The position numbers and the translations under genes were made by a program. From Cladobotryum mycophilum (lineage: Eukaryota > Ascomycota > Sordariomycetes > Hypocreales > Hypocreaceae), in NCBI GenBank assembly GCA_036429605.1, contig JAVFKD010000016.1, positions 3,410,001-3,474,000 of the forward strand: a stretch of 64,000 nt of DNA, given 5' to 3'. Below are positions 33,699 through 44,048 of the stretch, piece by piece (position 1 is the first letter of the stretch; each line of letters starts with the position of its first letter). The notes under the pieces are model-generated. The model saw only the letters and a list, made by a program, of their open reading frames with translations, ran no database searches and was not told the DNA's origin.

Positions 33699-35627
33699 GT
33701 TGCAAAAAAAAAAAAAAAAGGGAAGGGCAGATTAAAGGGCGTGTGAACACGTGTGTAGGATGTGAATGTGGATGGGATATTTGTTTGTTTGATTGCAATC
33801 TTAAAGGCTAATAATGATGTGTATATCAAATGTAAGGGATAAGAAAAAAGAGAGAGAGCATAAAGAGATGGATAACGCGAAAACGGCACTCTCATTAGAT
33901 GATGGATAGACGTCATCCATGGAGTGAATAGCGGGGTTCCTTTTCTGGAAAAAGCCACAGTGGGTTTTTTTTTCTTTTTTTCTTTTTTTCTGTCTTTCTT
34001 TCTCTTGACGACTTCTTGCAAGGGGAAGCTTCCATTTGCCCCTCAATGTTTTTTGTTTGGTGTGTTTACAGTGGGGTTCTGTGACTGGGGAGGGGCCTCC
34101 ACTCCACCTGTGTTTTTTGTGCCTAAAATAGGAACACTTTAGGTGAACCGTTGCCGTTGCTGGGGGACGCGTCCATTGGAAAAGCCGCGGTTGGATAGGG
34201 GGTTGGGTTGGGGGCCGCTATAAGCTACCTAAAGCTGCTGTCGTACCTCCAGGGCTAGCTACCTATTTAGCTAGCCTAGTAGTTACTTGTACAGGTGTTT
34301 ATCGCCCCAGGTAATTAATGGGTGGGTAGCTCAGCGCACTGGGCTGATGATGGGCGTTGATGGGTGACACAGTCAGCTTTCTAGGGCTCCCTCCCAGGGC
34401 CTCTATCTGTATTTACTTAGTGCATTTTTCCACAAAATGGGCTCCCAGCACAGCACAGGGCTTCCATCCATCCGTTTGTTTGGGTCGGTAACAGCTAGCA
34501 CCTAAGCTTTTAATCTTCAGGGAAGGGAGGGGAGGGGGGTGCCCTGTAAGAAGAGCTTCTATTCTGGAAGCTGGAGAGAGCAAACGAAAAGCAGCAGGGA
34601 TGGGGAGTCTTCCATCGAAGCCCATGGTTACCAGCTGTGAGGTTTTGGCTACCTGCTCTGTTGCACTGTAGCTCAGTAAACAAATCCATCCATCTATGCA
34701 ATCCTTGCCTCTCTCATCTCCTCTCCTCTCCTCTGCTCCTCTCCGTAACCCTCCCCATCATCGAAGAAGCCCAGGGCCTTGGCTTTATTTACTTGTACAT
34801 CCATGCCTTAATTACTCGTTCAATCTCTGACTCTGACATTGAGGAGATTATTCTTTTTCTATTGTACATCAATCAGCTTCCCCTTCTTTTTCTGTTTTCT
34901 GCACTTATTCGATTATTTACAAGGCTTTTATTTTTATTTTTATTTTTATTTTGTTCTGTTTTATGCGGCTCAACATATTGGTCAATCAACGAGACGGGGC
35001 GTCATTCTGCATAATCCAGTCTCGGAACAGAGGAAGAGAGGAAGAAGAAAGAAGCTCAAACATTGATTTTCTCTCCCGCAAGCCACACAAACAGGTCCCA
35101 GCCTAACAGAAGCCCTGGAGGAGACACACTCCCTCAACTGGGCTCACTCGCCCACTGACCCGAGCACCAAGACAGCGGACTGCATAGCACTGCACTGCAC
35201 TGCACAGACCCACGCGATCCCGAACCCAATTGTTTACTTTCTTACCTGGACCGCTGTCGTAGCGACCCACACACCTCTTCTCACCACCTAGCCAGCCAGC
35301 CAGCCAATCCGGACCCATGCAGCAGCACCAGCTCTGCTCTCTCTGATGGCTGCTGGGGGTTTTGTTTTGTGACTCGATTTGAAACCCCATCCCTCCATCC
35401 ATATCTGCATCATCTTTCCCCTTCTGAACCACTTCTGTTACAAACAAAGACTGCACATCGCGGCCCGCCTTAGCCATCTTTTTCTCTTCTTCTTCTCGCC
35501 TTACCTCTCTCTCTCTTTCTCTCTCTCTCTACCTACCTCTCTTCCTCACTCACTCTCCTTTCTCCTCCCAAAGCGCCAATTCCTTCTCTCCTTTGGGCTG
35601 CTATGACCGCGGCCTATTGACGAAACA
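33699..35627. other. 1.9 kb intergenic region / BUD3 leader
   Basis: Divergent promoter region of the Dcc1-like gene and BUD3. It contains a 15-base A run (33706-33720), T-rich tracts, and a long CT-rich leader (35480-35590) typical of fungal transcription starts. A tRNA-like GGTAGCTCAG word near 34325 has no matching B box. No gene is supported. Confidence 0.45.
35603..35620 (+). promoter_or_regulatory. five-codon uORF just upstream of BUD3
   Basis: ATG 35603 opens five codons ending at TGA 35618-35620, only seven bases before the BUD3 ATG. This is a candidate translational brake. Confidence 0.5.
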
Positions 35628-38600
35628 ATGGTTCGTGTTACGGACGAGTTGGCGCTCTCGCCCGAGCATGTCAGTCTTTACCACGCCGCAGATCCCTTGT
35701 TGGGCCACCTCCCCGTCCTCATCTTCCATGGCCCCTCGACGACTGCCAACTACACACACAACAGCTCGAGAGTCCAGGTTCACGTCCTATCCCCGGCCGG
35801 CTTCCAATCGTTCCCGCGCATCACCATATCGCCTAGCTCGCCCTTTTACAGCGTCGTCAACTACCTCCCCAGGGAGTTTCAGGGCGACGAGGTCTACCGC
35901 GGCCTCGCTTTTGGCCTCTACAGATACTTTACAGAATTACCCGACAATGTCAAGAATCATCTCAAGACCATCTATGCCCCAAGGGGGAAGCGACCAGGTA
36001 GCGCCCCCGCGCTTTTTGGCCCCGAGCACGCCGCCGATCTGGTCGAGACCATGGTCAAGAGCGAAAACACCGCAGAGGTTATTGCAACACTGGACGAGGC
36101 ACTGCAGACTCAGCACGTGAGCAACGTCGACATCGACTTTATTCTGCCCCCTGGCGCAATCGTACCTCTCCAGTCCGCCGATCTCGAGGAGGTGCCAGAT
36201 GACGAGGATGATATCCTCGACCCGACACTGCGGCAATATGGAGGCTACACGCCCCTTGTCAAGCTGTTTGGCGAGCCAGTCTTCTTACCCACGACCAAGC
36301 TCAGGCGCGCGCCTTCGAAACCGACACCGCTAAACAGGAACAAAAGCTTCACCAAGGACCAGAAGATTGAGCTGCGGATGAAGCTTTGCGAGTTGGTCGA
36401 CACCGAGGAGCGATACGTGATCAAGGTGCGCGAATTAGTTCAGACCGTGGCGAGCGATTTCCGAGACAGCGCGAAGCGGCGACCTGCTGGCAGCCTGAGC
36501 CCCTCGGAGGAGGAACTAGAAAAATTGTTCCCCAAATCCGCCGACAGCATTTTACAAGTCAACTCTGCCTTTATGGAGGAGTTGCGGAAAATCATGGACG
36601 AGACAGAGGACGAGGCCGCCCGGGATATGGACGTGCCTACAATCAATTTGATGGGTTCCAAGTCTGGAAGCTCAGGACGATTAAGAGACCCTCTTGGCGT
36701 GTTGGCCATCGCGAGATTGTTTCTCGAGTGGTTTCCCAAGTTTACAGAGTGTTACCAGGATTACATCAAGGCGAGCCAGCATTTCCCCACGCTGCTCAAC
36801 TCGTTTCTCGACCAGCAGTCTAGCTTTAGACAACGAGTCAATCAGACGGGCGAGCAGACGATTCGCTCCATTTTGATTGAGCCCGTACAAAGATTGCCCC
36901 GATACAGCTTGCTCATTGACCAAATAGTCAATTCCCTCCCCATCACACATCCCGCCTTGCAGCCCATGCTCAAAGCGCGCGACATAATCACTAATATCTG
37001 CTCCATGGATGAACCCCTTCCGGACAAACCACACATCGCCAACCGGCTTCGAAACATGATTGAATCATGGCCTAGAGAACTTGAGCCCCAAGGTCGCCTT
37101 ATTCTCGCGGCCGATTTTATTGAGATTGGCTCGCCGTTCCAGGCATCGCTTGATCATTCAGACGATGCTGGTATCTTCTTGCTATTTGCAGACTGCCTCA
37201 TCATGCTGAGGAAGTCGGGGGAGATGACAGGGCGGGACTTGTTGCGAGAAATCGACAAGCCGTCTGCCGCTGAACTACTGATATCCATGACGAATGCCGC
37301 TGGCGGCCCTGCGCAATACGAGTTCATCTTCACTGGCTGGCACCACCTCGCTGATGTGCGCTTTACTGAGTCGTCGGATGGCCATTTGGTTTGGATGACA
37401 TCTACGCAGGAAATGAAGGGCGCGCCTGGCGGCGAACATGGGGCCAGCAAGTCTGCCACGTCTCGATGCTTCATGTTGCAAGAGTCCTATGAAGGCAGGG
37501 CCGCCAAGTGGAGCGAGGACATCGCCAAAGCCAGAATTGAAGCCCGATTTGCCGAGTATGAGCGAGAGGATCCGTGCTGGACAATGCGATCTGTTCGTAT
37601 GCTCGAGAATAATCTGGGACTCCACGCTGCAATGTTCCAAGAAGGAGCCGATCAACTCATTGAAGGCCGACGAGAGCCGGCACCCATCAGGGTTGTTGTC
37701 GACCACGAGAAGGGCACTAAGGGGGCGCCGGTGGGACATTATGGTGTTGAGATTGTGATTAACGTGTCGACCAACAACATGAGGCGGGTTTCAATACTTA
37801 CAGCCGGGTTGAATGGCAAACAGTTCCAGGACGATGTTGTCTTGGAAGACCTGTTGTCAACAATGTCACGCCGAAGTGAGTAATTTACAAATCATGGTGA
37901 CTCTTGCAGACATTTTGCTAACTTTTCCCTAGTCATGCAGCTTCTTAGCACTCAATTCAATGTGTCCAACCGAGTTATAGCTGCTCCCATGGTCTCGTAT
38001 TATTCCAAAACGCTGCGCGCTCTGAGCCTTTCTACTCGCGCTGAGAAGACGAGATCATTCTTAACAGCATCCCCAGTCAAGCTGCTTTCTAGCTTGTTCG
38101 CGAGCGGCTCCAATGCTAGCGATGCATCCTTATCAGAGTCAAAGATTCAGCGCCAAGCGTCTCTTCACCGGGCGGATAGTCACCACTCGATGTATGGATC
38201 CATCAGGGGCAAGAGTGGCGACCGGAATGCACCGGATGAGACACCGCCAGAAAACCCTCTTGTGCGTCTAGAGCAGACCTTTACTGGATTTACAGCTGCA
38301 CTTCAGTGTCGAAAGGGTTCCATTGTCGGCAGAGCGCTACTCAATAGGTCAATGGCCGATGAGCTCTCAGTCAACGACTTGTACAACAGACTAATCGAAA
38401 ACCCCTTTGATTTTGAGGTCGCCAACGACGTTGGAATAGAGGTTGTTTTCACGGCGTTTGAAAACTTTCTTCGCTTTGCTTGGGCGGAACAGATGGGTCC
38501 AGTAGTCACGATACAATTGCTTGATACGTTGGAAGAACGCTCAAACAAGCGAGTTCCTGGAGAATTCGCAGATTTTGTCAACTTCTTGTTCAAAGACCTC

Positions 38601-40163
38601 GCTCCGCAGAATCGTCGAGCCTTCACATCCATCATCAAGCTATTGGCTGATCTTTTAGAAGGTTGTGGTAACGACAGTGACCGCGGTGCGTTAACGCTTG
38701 CGTTTGCGGAGCTGCTAGTCGCTGACGGTTCGGCGGCAAAGTATATCAATCTGCTGGATCGCCTGGTCGACGATTGCGATAGAATATTTGGAGAGCCGTC
38801 GCTGAACATTTCCGGCATTCCCATTGAATCGATTTATGCTACCATAAGGGGGAACAACAAATTATACAACGGGTCGATGACGTCCAACACTTCGTCTCTA
38901 CGACGAAAGTTTGGCTTTGACATGCTCCTGAGACAAAATTCCAAGGAAGATCGATCATCAATGTGGCGTAGTCTAAGCAAACACCGGGGCGTTGGCGAGA
39001 CTGCGAGCTTGTCGAGGGCCTCAACGAGGTCCTTTGATGACAACAGTTTGCAGAAGAGGTTTAAGCAGCGAAGACCTGTGTCGCGGGATAGGCCCCACGT
39101 GGCTAGTGCCTTTGAAGAGCCAATCCCTCGACCGCCCAGCGCGCATCGCATGGAGTTTCCCCTGGGGACGATTGGAGAACCACCTCATGAGACGCAAACT
39201 CTTAGACCACGGAGGAAGAGACGCAGCTCTTTATCGGATTTGAAAGATTTGGTGGAGGCCGTTACGATTGAGGATGAGACGGCCCAGCCTCTTCAGGTTG
39301 CGACATCAGGGAAGGTCAATTCCAGTCCCAAGACAATACTACCCTCGAGAATACCAATCAGTCCGACTTCGTCTCAGATCTTTAAATCACCGCGACAGAA
39401 GGAAAACGTTGTTGTTATGGATCCGTTTGGTACCTGGCGAGGGGGAAACCCTACCAAACAACTTTTGCCGGCAAGACAGGACTCAGCGTCCAGGTTGCCC
39501 AGGCACTTAAAGACCCTGTCAACGTCCAACATCCCGACGCTGAAGCCCTCTCGACCAGGAACTTCGGGAAGTGATTCGCACTCGCCAACTCGCCTGCCTG
39601 GCAGTCCAACCCGAACGCCAGCTCAGAAACTACGTCTACAATCACCACAAAAGCTCCGAGAGCGACTCCAGATAGAGAAGAGGGCACTGGGCGAGGCCGA
39701 CGAGGCGTTGCAGTCCGAGCTGTCCAAGATTGGCGAGGAAATGGCGCGCGTTAACAGCGTAAACTTGTCTGATTCTCAGTCCGTTGATATGCGACGGCTG
39801 GTATCTTCAGTACACTCACTAGAGGACAAAGTTCCTGCCATGTTGCAGGATCTACACGAGAGACAGGAAGACCTCCAGCGGGATATGGAGGTGACCCTTA
39901 GAACCTCGGAGTCTAAGCTTAGAGCCATCGACCAACTACACAAAGAAGCCGTTGCGGAGAATGAACTGCTGTATGAGCGGTTCAACGGCGAGCTGTCCAA
40001 GATTGTCAAGGCACTCAAGGGCAAAGGGAGGGAAGACAAGGAGGAGTTGGTGGCTAGACTGAAGGCGCAAGGGGAAGAGATGGCGCGCATGAAGAAGGAA
40101 AACTTGCGCTTGAAGCGTGAGATGGTGAGCTTGAAGGCGGCACTGAGGGGGCGGAATAAGTAA
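35628..40163 (+). CDS. BUD3: Rho GEF BUD3 (septation / polarity)
   Basis: Exons 35628-37875 and 37933-40163 (intron 57 nt) give 1492 residues, close to the size of filamentous-fungal Bud3. The N-terminal 240 residues have the conserved LSPEHVSLYHAADPLLGHLP and LPREFQGDEVYRGLAFGLYR blocks. A Dbl-homology domain spans about 245-480: ELVDTEERYVIKVRELVQTV at its start and EPVQRLPRYSLLIDQIVNSL as the signature helix. A PH-like region follows (GRLILAADFIEIGSP, then GIFLLFADCLIMLRKSG). The C-terminal half has helical repeats, a long basic Ser/Thr/Pro disordered stretch, and a coiled coil over the last 150 residues (KALGEADEALQSELSKIGEE-type heptads). In filamentous fungi Bud3 activates Rho4 for septum formation. 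The start has an ACAATGG context, with a mini-uORF just before. Confidence 0.9.
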
Positions 40164-40453
40164 TGCTGCCCCAGGTGGTGCTTGGATGGGCTGTTGGACG
40201 GTTGAAGGTTTATTTGGGAACAGCATTGCAAGTATTAAGAGCGAGATGGGTGGCTGCATGGTGACAATTGTCTTTTTAAGGGTTTATTGTTTTTGCTTTT
40301 TTGGCTCTTGGTTTTTTATTTTTTTAGCATTGTTTGGTTTATGGACTGGTATGGCTGTTCTGTATACTACGCGAGGTTTCTGGGAAGAGCATGCGGTAGG
40401 AGTCTCGGGTAGGTATTCATCGGCCAAGGATTAGGTTGGTGGAAATTGGGAAA

Positions 40454-41568
40454 TTATTGGGTAAAGGGGGGACAAGGCTGGCATGCATGCAGGCAGGGGG
40501 GAACGGTAGATATCTCTGTTTTTTTAAGTTTCAGTTGGAGGAGAAGAGGAGAGCGACAGGTCGCCTCGAAGATGGAAAAAGATGAACAGAAATACAAAGA
40601 CATGTTAAAAAGTTCATGACGATGAGGGTTTTTTGTTTGTGCTTGATGCTGCTGCTGCTGCTGCTGTTGTTGCTGTGTTAGCTGAGTCTGGGGGTTGCCT
40701 TGTTCGACCCAGCATTCGAAGAAGAGAGGGTCGGCACGGACGGAGCGGATGGGGGTGGTGGATGAGCCGCCGAGGGAGGAGCCTTGGTTTGGTTTAGATT
40801 TTGTTGGTGGTTGGAGGTCTGAGGGGAGGGGATCCAAGGTTGAGGGTGCTGAAATGGGGAATCTGGTTAGCATATCAAAGTGCCAGCATGGGTATTTCAA
40901 CTCTTATTTGTTCATGAGAAGAAGAGCTTGTGTTGGGCCCAAGACTTACCCCTATAGGAGCTTCAGCCTCGTCCCTCAACTCCAATGCCAGGGTAAATGT
41001 ACACCCATCCGGTAACGGTGGCATGCCTTCTCCCGCGTACGCTATCCTCCTCAACCCACCCCTCAGCGCCTCATTCACATCTGTCCAATTCACCCCTTCC
41101 CTATCTTCTGCCCCTCCAACGCCACCACCACCACCACCACCACCACCATCACCGGCAGCAGCTTCCCTCTCCTCATCCTCTTCCTCTGCCGCCGCCGAAG
41201 CATAGTTCACGATCCTATCCCCCTCCTCCCCCACGCGGGGAAACTCTGAACGTCAAAGACCCAGCGCTCCACTACGGGGCGGTCGGGCGGCAGGCCGTGG
41301 GCGACGAGGACGATGCGGCGCACGGCGCCGACGTGCAGCTGGGCGGAGGCGGCGGAGACGGCGTCGCGGATCCAGGCGCACACGAGGGGGTGACGGGACT
41401 GGTGGACGGGGAGGTTGTAGGCGCGAGCGGTGAGGAAGGAGGAGGGGGGTAGAGGTTGCGGTAGTAGAGGAGGGAGTGGAGGGCGATGGTGAGGAAGTCT
41501 GTGAAGGAGGTGAGGAGGGCGGAGGCTTGGGGGTGGGAGAGGGAGGGGCCTGCAGCGGTGGTGGACAT
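40454..41568 (-). CDS. REV7: REV7 HORMA subunit of DNA polymerase zeta (frameshifted)
   Basis: HORMA-domain adaptor of translesion polymerase zeta. Starts MSTTAAGPSLSHPQASALLT, then FTDFLTIALHSLLYYRNLYP. The frame is lost at a six-C run (plus-strand 41444-41449); the next frame carries FLTARAYNLPVHQSRHPLVC and VAHGLPPDRPVVERWVFDVQ. It is lost again at five G (41228-41232 on plus), where VNWTDVNEALRGGLRRIAYA and CTFTLALELRDEAEAPIG follow. An intron at about 40949-40849 leads to TTPIRSVRADPLFFECWVEQ, the conserved HORMA end, but the donor phase is one base short (GGGG at the donor). Each break is repaired by one added base. After WVEQGN the literal frame runs through poly-Gln to 40454; one extra C at the CCCCC there would end it at 40614 instead. 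An acidic/poly-Gly insert lies within the HORMA domain. Confidence 0.82.
40647..40674. repeat. CTG/CAG trinucleotide repeat in the REV7 tail
   Basis: Seven CTG-type units followed by TTG/CTG. On the minus strand this reads as poly-Gln or, one frame away, poly-Ala/Thr. Confidence 0.8.
41122..41149. repeat. (CCA)n repeat encoding poly-Gly in REV7
   Basis: About nine CCA units; on the minus strand GGT codons give a run of about nine glycines inside the REV7 HORMA insert. Confidence 0.85.
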
Positions 41569-42277
41569 GGTGAGGTGGTGTGTTGGGCTGTGTGTGAGGA
41601 GAGGTTGAGATTGAGGTTCGAGGTTGAGGTTTAAGGTGGTGATAATGATTTTTGGTGGAGTCGCGTAGAGGGGAAGATGGTGAGGTGGGTAGACGTGTTA
41701 AGTGGTAACGCGGTATCACGTGCCTGACACAAGTACTCTGTATATACGGAGTACAGTAATAGCTGTTGCTAAAATGTCGTCATGCATGGAAGAAGCTGTT
41801 GTTCTGCAATTTGGAGGAGCAAAATGTAGCTCGTTATACAATAAACTACTATTTAGTTTGCTCTATTCATTTGTATAATATTTTACATTGCATATTTCTT
41901 AGCATTGGGTGCTCAGCTTTGTGATCTACGGGTTGGATACCAGGTAAGGTAGGTAGCTTAATAAGTAAGGTAGCCCGGTTACACAGCTGCTGCAGGAGCT
42001 CTTGGAGCTGCCTACCTCACTGAGGAGGGACTACCCCACGTTTTTGGAGCTCAAGGCTGGAAGGCAGCCCTCAGTATGACGCCACCTTGAATACCAGGCA
42101 ATGACATAACTCTTCGCCTTATCTATACAGTTACCGACGACGTACGGCTTCGATACCGCAACCTCCCACTCTTTAACATCAACATCAGCATCAACATTAC
42201 ATGACCACCAAGTGACAGGTTTTGTCACTACTCTATTCAAGCTGGATATCTCCAACATCATATCACCATCCACCGGG
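41569..42277. promoter_or_regulatory. divergent promoter REV7 / PI31
   Basis: About 700 bp between divergent starts. It has a CACGTG core at 41717-41722 and, just beside it, a near-perfect 22 bp inverted repeat at 41733-41754. No gene is supported. Confidence 0.45.
41733..41754. repeat. 22 bp near-perfect inverted repeat
   Basis: GTACTC and GGAGTAC arms flank a TGTATATAC centre; the palindrome has a single mismatched pair. It could be a dimeric regulator site or a repeat relic. Confidence 0.7.
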
Positions 42278-43545
42278 ATGGTCGTGGCGGAGTATCTTAG
42301 GCCGCCCTCCATATACCAGGCAATGGCCGATGCTCTACCCACCCATCAGAAAGGCGACGATAGCTCTGACCTGGCAAGCTCTTACGAGGCCATTGCTTTA
42401 CTCATTCACGCGTTTCTCGTCCGCCTTGACTTTCGGCTCTATGGCTTTGACGAGGACAAATCTCTTCGTACGCATCGCATCCCCACCTCCTTCTTGTCCC
42501 ATCCTTTTTTTGACTAACTAACTGACACTCCCCCTACAGCGGAATGCGTGGCCCTGGCACCCCAGCTCCCTCCGCAGTGGAACTCGGGGTTCGGCTCACT
42601 GAGCTTCGCATACAAGCACAAGCAGTCCTCTATGCGCTTCGTCTTCCGCGTTGATCGCATGGGAGCCAGGGTAGAAATCCGCGGCCTGGCTGTTGGGCAC
42701 GACAGGATCTTTCGCATGGAAGAGGCTACCAGGAACCTTGTTGATTCGAATAAGTTGCCCGTCAGGATTACCATGACGGAAGAGGGAGAGGATCGGAGCG
42801 ATTTGGCTGAGAAGCTCGGATCTGTCTTTAGTTCAGACAGCGTGGCAACGGGTAAGGCCTCGGTGTTTTCAATAGGCTACCTGGTTTTACAGACTAACAA
42901 GACAACAAGGTGTTCTTATCAATTTTCAAACGGAAATTCTTGAAAAGCTCATCCCCAAGCTTCACAAGGAAGGCTATCACGAGATAGGACGGACATCACC
43001 ACTCAGACCACATCGACCACCACGAAGTCCCGAACCCGCCAATCCGACTCCCCCAGCTACCTCGTGCCACCTCCCCAGCCCGTGCCGCTTCCCCAGCCCG
43101 TTCCACGTGTCCCCCTCGCCAACCCCTTCCCTGTGGGAGACATGCAACCCCCTGGGTTCGAGGACGAGTACGAGATTAACCGCCCACCCAGAGGGGGAAT
43201 TTTCAAATGCCGCCCACTCGGCCCTACGGCATTGGCCACGATGACTTGAATCCATCAGGGCTCGGCCCCCACGATCCCCTTCGAGGATCTTTCACAGGAG
43301 GCCAACCTCCCCGACCGGGTGGTTTTGCCGGTATGCATCCCACGTTCGACGACCCTATATTTACTGGACAAGGACGGTTTGGCGGTGGTGGTCCATCGCC
43401 TGAAATGCCCTACAACCCTCAAGCACCCCCGGGTGCTCGTTGGGATCCAGTCGGACCTACTATCAACCCCAGATTCTTTGGTCAAGGAAACGGTAGAGGC
43501 AACAATCCTTACGGCGGGTTTGGCGGAGGTGGTGATATAATTTGA
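42278..43545 (+). CDS. FUB1: proteasome regulator PI31/FUB1 (frameshifted)
   Basis: PI31 binds the 20S proteasome and modulates its activity or assembly. Exons 42278-42467, 42540-42851 and 42910-43545. The N-terminal α/β domain reads MADALPTHQKG, ASSYEAIALLIHAFLVRLDF, LPPQWNSGFGSLSFAYKH and RGLAVGHDRIFRMEE, ending in ILEKLIPKLHKEGYHE. Two breaks follow, each repaired by one base: near 42981-42993 (into SRTRQSDSPSYLVPPPQP) and at five G, 43193-43197 (into MPPTRPYGIGHDDLNPSG). The C-terminal proline/glycine-rich tail has the conserved PPGARWDPVGP and FAGMHPTFDDPIF motifs of PI31, which enter the proteasome core in known structures. Repaired length is about 379 residues. The start at 42278 is preferred over 42323 because of the MVVAEYLRPPSIYQA leader, but both are possible. 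Confidence 0.85.
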
Positions 43546-44048
43546 ACGTCACCTTGCATCTCTTCTGTAAAGGTATTAGGAAAAAGTTATTGATGATGGG
43601 AGGATTACTTGTATAAGTGGTGTATGATTAATAAATGACAACCAAATTGCCCCCCCCCCCCCCAATTAAAACAAATACTCAAGCACCATCCTCACTTGTG
43701 TGATTCGTAAAGGGAATTTTATCCCAATTACAAGTCCTTATTACTCGGGACAGCTCTTACGCACCACAATTATCAAGATATCTATCATCCGCAACCCCCA
43801 TCCCCCACGTAGAGATAAAAGTAGAAAAAAGCGATTTTTTTATCATCGTAAGGCTGTCATAAACGTCGTGCACTAATAGTCTTTTGTATCTTTGTTTTCC
43901 CAACTTTCGCCTTTTTGGACCTCTCCCAAAGTGTGTTGATAATCACCGAAGCCCGCCAACATATTTCCTGATGTAGTGGAGCTGCTTCCCGATGCCCCCA
44001 GATTCGCCTATTCGGCACATGTCCATATGCCGGCACCGCATGCCAACT
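43546..44048. other. convergent 3' region with 14-base C run
   Basis: Between the convergent ends of PI31 and KAP114. It holds an uninterrupted C run at 43650-43663 and is otherwise AT-rich; no gene. Confidence 0.5.

Noticed and set aside
34315..34390. tRNA-like GGTAGCTCAG word
   Set aside because: No B box, no seven-base acceptor stem and no cloverleaf could be drawn from the following bases.
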